A stretch of 61,263 nt of DNA from Clostridia bacterium (lineage in GTDB: Bacteria > Bacillota > Clostridia > Christensenellales > Aristaeellaceae). The stretch lies in contig JAFRPG010000016.1 of NCBI GenBank assembly GCA_017429265.1, positions 1 through 61,263 on the forward strand. The letters run 5' to 3'. This document shows positions 60,335-61,263 of the stretch, piece by piece. The notes under the pieces are model-generated. The model searched no databases, was not told the origin of the DNA, and was given only the letters and a program-made list of their open reading frames with translations. The number at the start of each line of letters is the position of its first letter. Position 1 is the stretch's first letter. Made by a program: the position numbers and the translations under genes.

Positions 60335-60985
60335 GTGCTTCTGATTGCGCCTTCGATCCTGGCCGCCGATCCGCTGAACCTTGAGCGCGACGTGTGCAAG
60401 GCGGAGAATGCCGGCTGCGACTGGCTCCATGTGGATGTGATGGACGCTCACTTTGTCTCCAACCTGTCCTTCGGGCCGGACCATGTGGCCGCCCTGCACA
60501 GGCGCTTTCCGGAGCTTCCCCTCGACGTGCATCTGATGATGAGCGACCCGCAGTGCTATATCCGGCGCTTTGCCGACAGCGGGGCCGACGGTCTGACCGT
60601 GCACGCGGAGATCGACGGCGACGTTTTTTCTCTCCTGCAGAGCATCCGCGATATGGGCTGCCGCGCCGGCCTGGCCCTGCGGCCGGGCACCCCGGTGAGC
60701 AGGATCGTCGAGCTGCTCCCCCTGTGCGACCTTGTCCTGGTGATGACGGTGGAGCCCGGGTACGGCGGGCAGCACCTGATTCCATCGACCCTGCACAAGA
60801 TCACCGACCTGCGCGAGGCCGGTTTCCGCGGCCTGATCGAGGCCGACGGCGGCATCGGCGAGCCGCAGATCCCGGAGCTGATCCGCCTCGGCCTGGATGT
60901 CGCGGTGATGGGCACGGCGGTCTTCCGCCATGCCGATCCCGCCCGCCTGATGGCCGACATCCGCGCGATGAGCGGAGCGGAATAA
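60335..60985 (+). CDS. rpe: Ribulose-phosphate 3-epimerase
   Basis: 216 residues from GTG (60335), AAAGGGG 9 bases upstream. Pentose phosphate TIM barrel: LLIAPSILAADPLNLERDV, HVDVMDAHFVSNLSFGPD, LDVHLMMSDP, VMTVEPGYGGQHLI and IEADGGIGEPQIPEL. The usual VDVMDGHFVPN is altered to VDVMDAHFVSN and VDGGI to EADGGI, both atypical, so a related sugar-phosphate epimerase (for example allulose type) is an alternative. Confidence 0.88.
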   Translation: MLLIAPSILAADPLNLERDVCKAENAGCDWLHVDVMDAHFVSNLSFGPDHVAALHRRFPELPLDVHLMMSDPQCYIRRFADSGADGLTVHAEIDGDVFSLLQSIRDMGCRAGLALRPGTPVSRIVELLPLCDLVLVMTVEPGYGGQHLIPSTLHKITDLREAGFRGLIEADGGIGEPQIPELIRLGLDVAVMGTAVFRHADPARLMADIRAMSGAE

Positions 60986-61009
60986 CGCCCTTGCCGGAGA
61001 CAGACGATG

Positions 61010-61039
61010 AGTCCCCCCGCCCTGCCGCGAGGGGCTTTT
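61010..61039 (+). terminator. Probable terminator of rpe
   Basis: AGTCCCCCCGC (61010-61020) pairs imperfectly with GCGAGGGGCT (61027-61036), followed by TTT. Confidence 0.6.
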
Positions 61040-61052
61040 CGCATGAAATAAC

Positions 61053-61263
61053 GGCTCTTCACGGAAAGTACGGGAAAACATATGAGAGGGGTTCGCGCTC
61101 TGCGGAGCGCGCCAGGGGCTTTCCGATCGCCCCTGGACCCTTCGGGGCCGTCTCTTTCTTGTTAGCTGTCGGGTAAGGCTGAGAGCATAGCCTGGCATTC
61201 CATCAAAAACCTGACAATTCCCCAAGAATTATTTAGCGGGACGGCGCCGAAGGAGTCCAGAGG
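61053..61263. repeat. Paired-hairpin repeat element, copy E9 (spacer beta), cut by the window end
   Basis: A flank with CTTCACGGAAAG (about 61055-61066) leads to CGCGCTC-tgcg-GAGCGCG (61094-61111) and CCAGGGGC-N9-GCCCCTGG (61112-61136). The beta spacer (61140-61245) has two small stems, AGGCT/AGCCT and AATTC/GAATT. The right unit has only begun (CCGAAGGAGTCCAGAGG, 61247-61263) when the window ends. Confidence 0.88.

Overview
The window is a GC-rich segment of a low-branching Gram-positive, most likely a Clostridia-type gut or rumen anaerobe (inference). The pointers are a PolC-type replicative polymerase, a CIRCE heat-shock operator, consensus SigA promoters, strong AGGAGG ribosome binding sites, BspA-type leucine-rich secreted proteins, and plant-polysaccharide enzymes (GH105, GH130, cellobiose 2-epimerase, mannonate/fructuronate enzymes). 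Codons nearly always end in G or C, so long antisense open frames are common and are artefacts.

Layout. 1-920: two back-to-back copies of a paired-hairpin repeat element and an orphan terminator. 922-6037 (+): secreted metallo-beta-lactamase/lamin-tail protein, gpmI, and htpG under a perfect CIRCE operator. 6054-6700: tandem repeat array. 6766-13530 (-): metA (acetyl type), an acetyltransferase, two VanY-like carboxypeptidases, hom, a SEC-C protein and a sugar isomerase. 13726-14820 (+): GH105 hydrolase. 15121-22869 (-): YhhN-like membrane protein, Nudix, esterase, nadR, a DUF1016 nuclease, radA, dut, rsmA. 23002-28545 (-): arginine operon argC-GNAT-argJ-argB-argD behind an ARG box, interrupted by a UPF0175/DUF3368 pair. 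28648-29406: an HTH-nucleotidyltransferase with its own operators and a broken HepT partner. 29410-40137 (-): polC, then a mannan-oligosaccharide block (epimerase, mannosylglucose phosphorylase, phosphohexomutase) alternating with small secreted proteins. 40164-42797 (-): cdsA, uppS, a small unknown gene, frr. 42995-46944 (+): uxuA-uxuB, cmk, plsC. 47116-48833: two converging secreted-protein genes. 49085-50335 (+): rpsF-ssb-rpsR. 50487-50993: two more repeat elements. 51098-56901 (-): tldE/tldD, two paralogous BspA-like proteins, a PfpI protein. 57064-60985 (+): M42 peptidase, a GNAT, a nucleotidyltransferase/HEPN pair, tdk, rpe; then another repeat element runs off the end.

How it fits together. 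Polymer breakdown products enter through mannobiose epimerisation and phosphorolysis, unsaturated rhamnogalacturonide hydrolysis, and the glucuronate branch (UxuA/UxuB). Central genes for replication, translation, nucleotide and phospholipid synthesis are scattered between them. Three nucleotidyltransferase/HEPN- or PIN-type toxin-antitoxin-like modules sit beside housekeeping genes; two are broken.

The most unusual feature is a family of interspersed repeats built from two adjacent hairpins. The loops are constant, the stems vary by compensatory change between copies, and the units are usually arranged as facing pairs around a spacer. They fill three of the four convergent gene junctions in the window, and both window ends lie inside copies.
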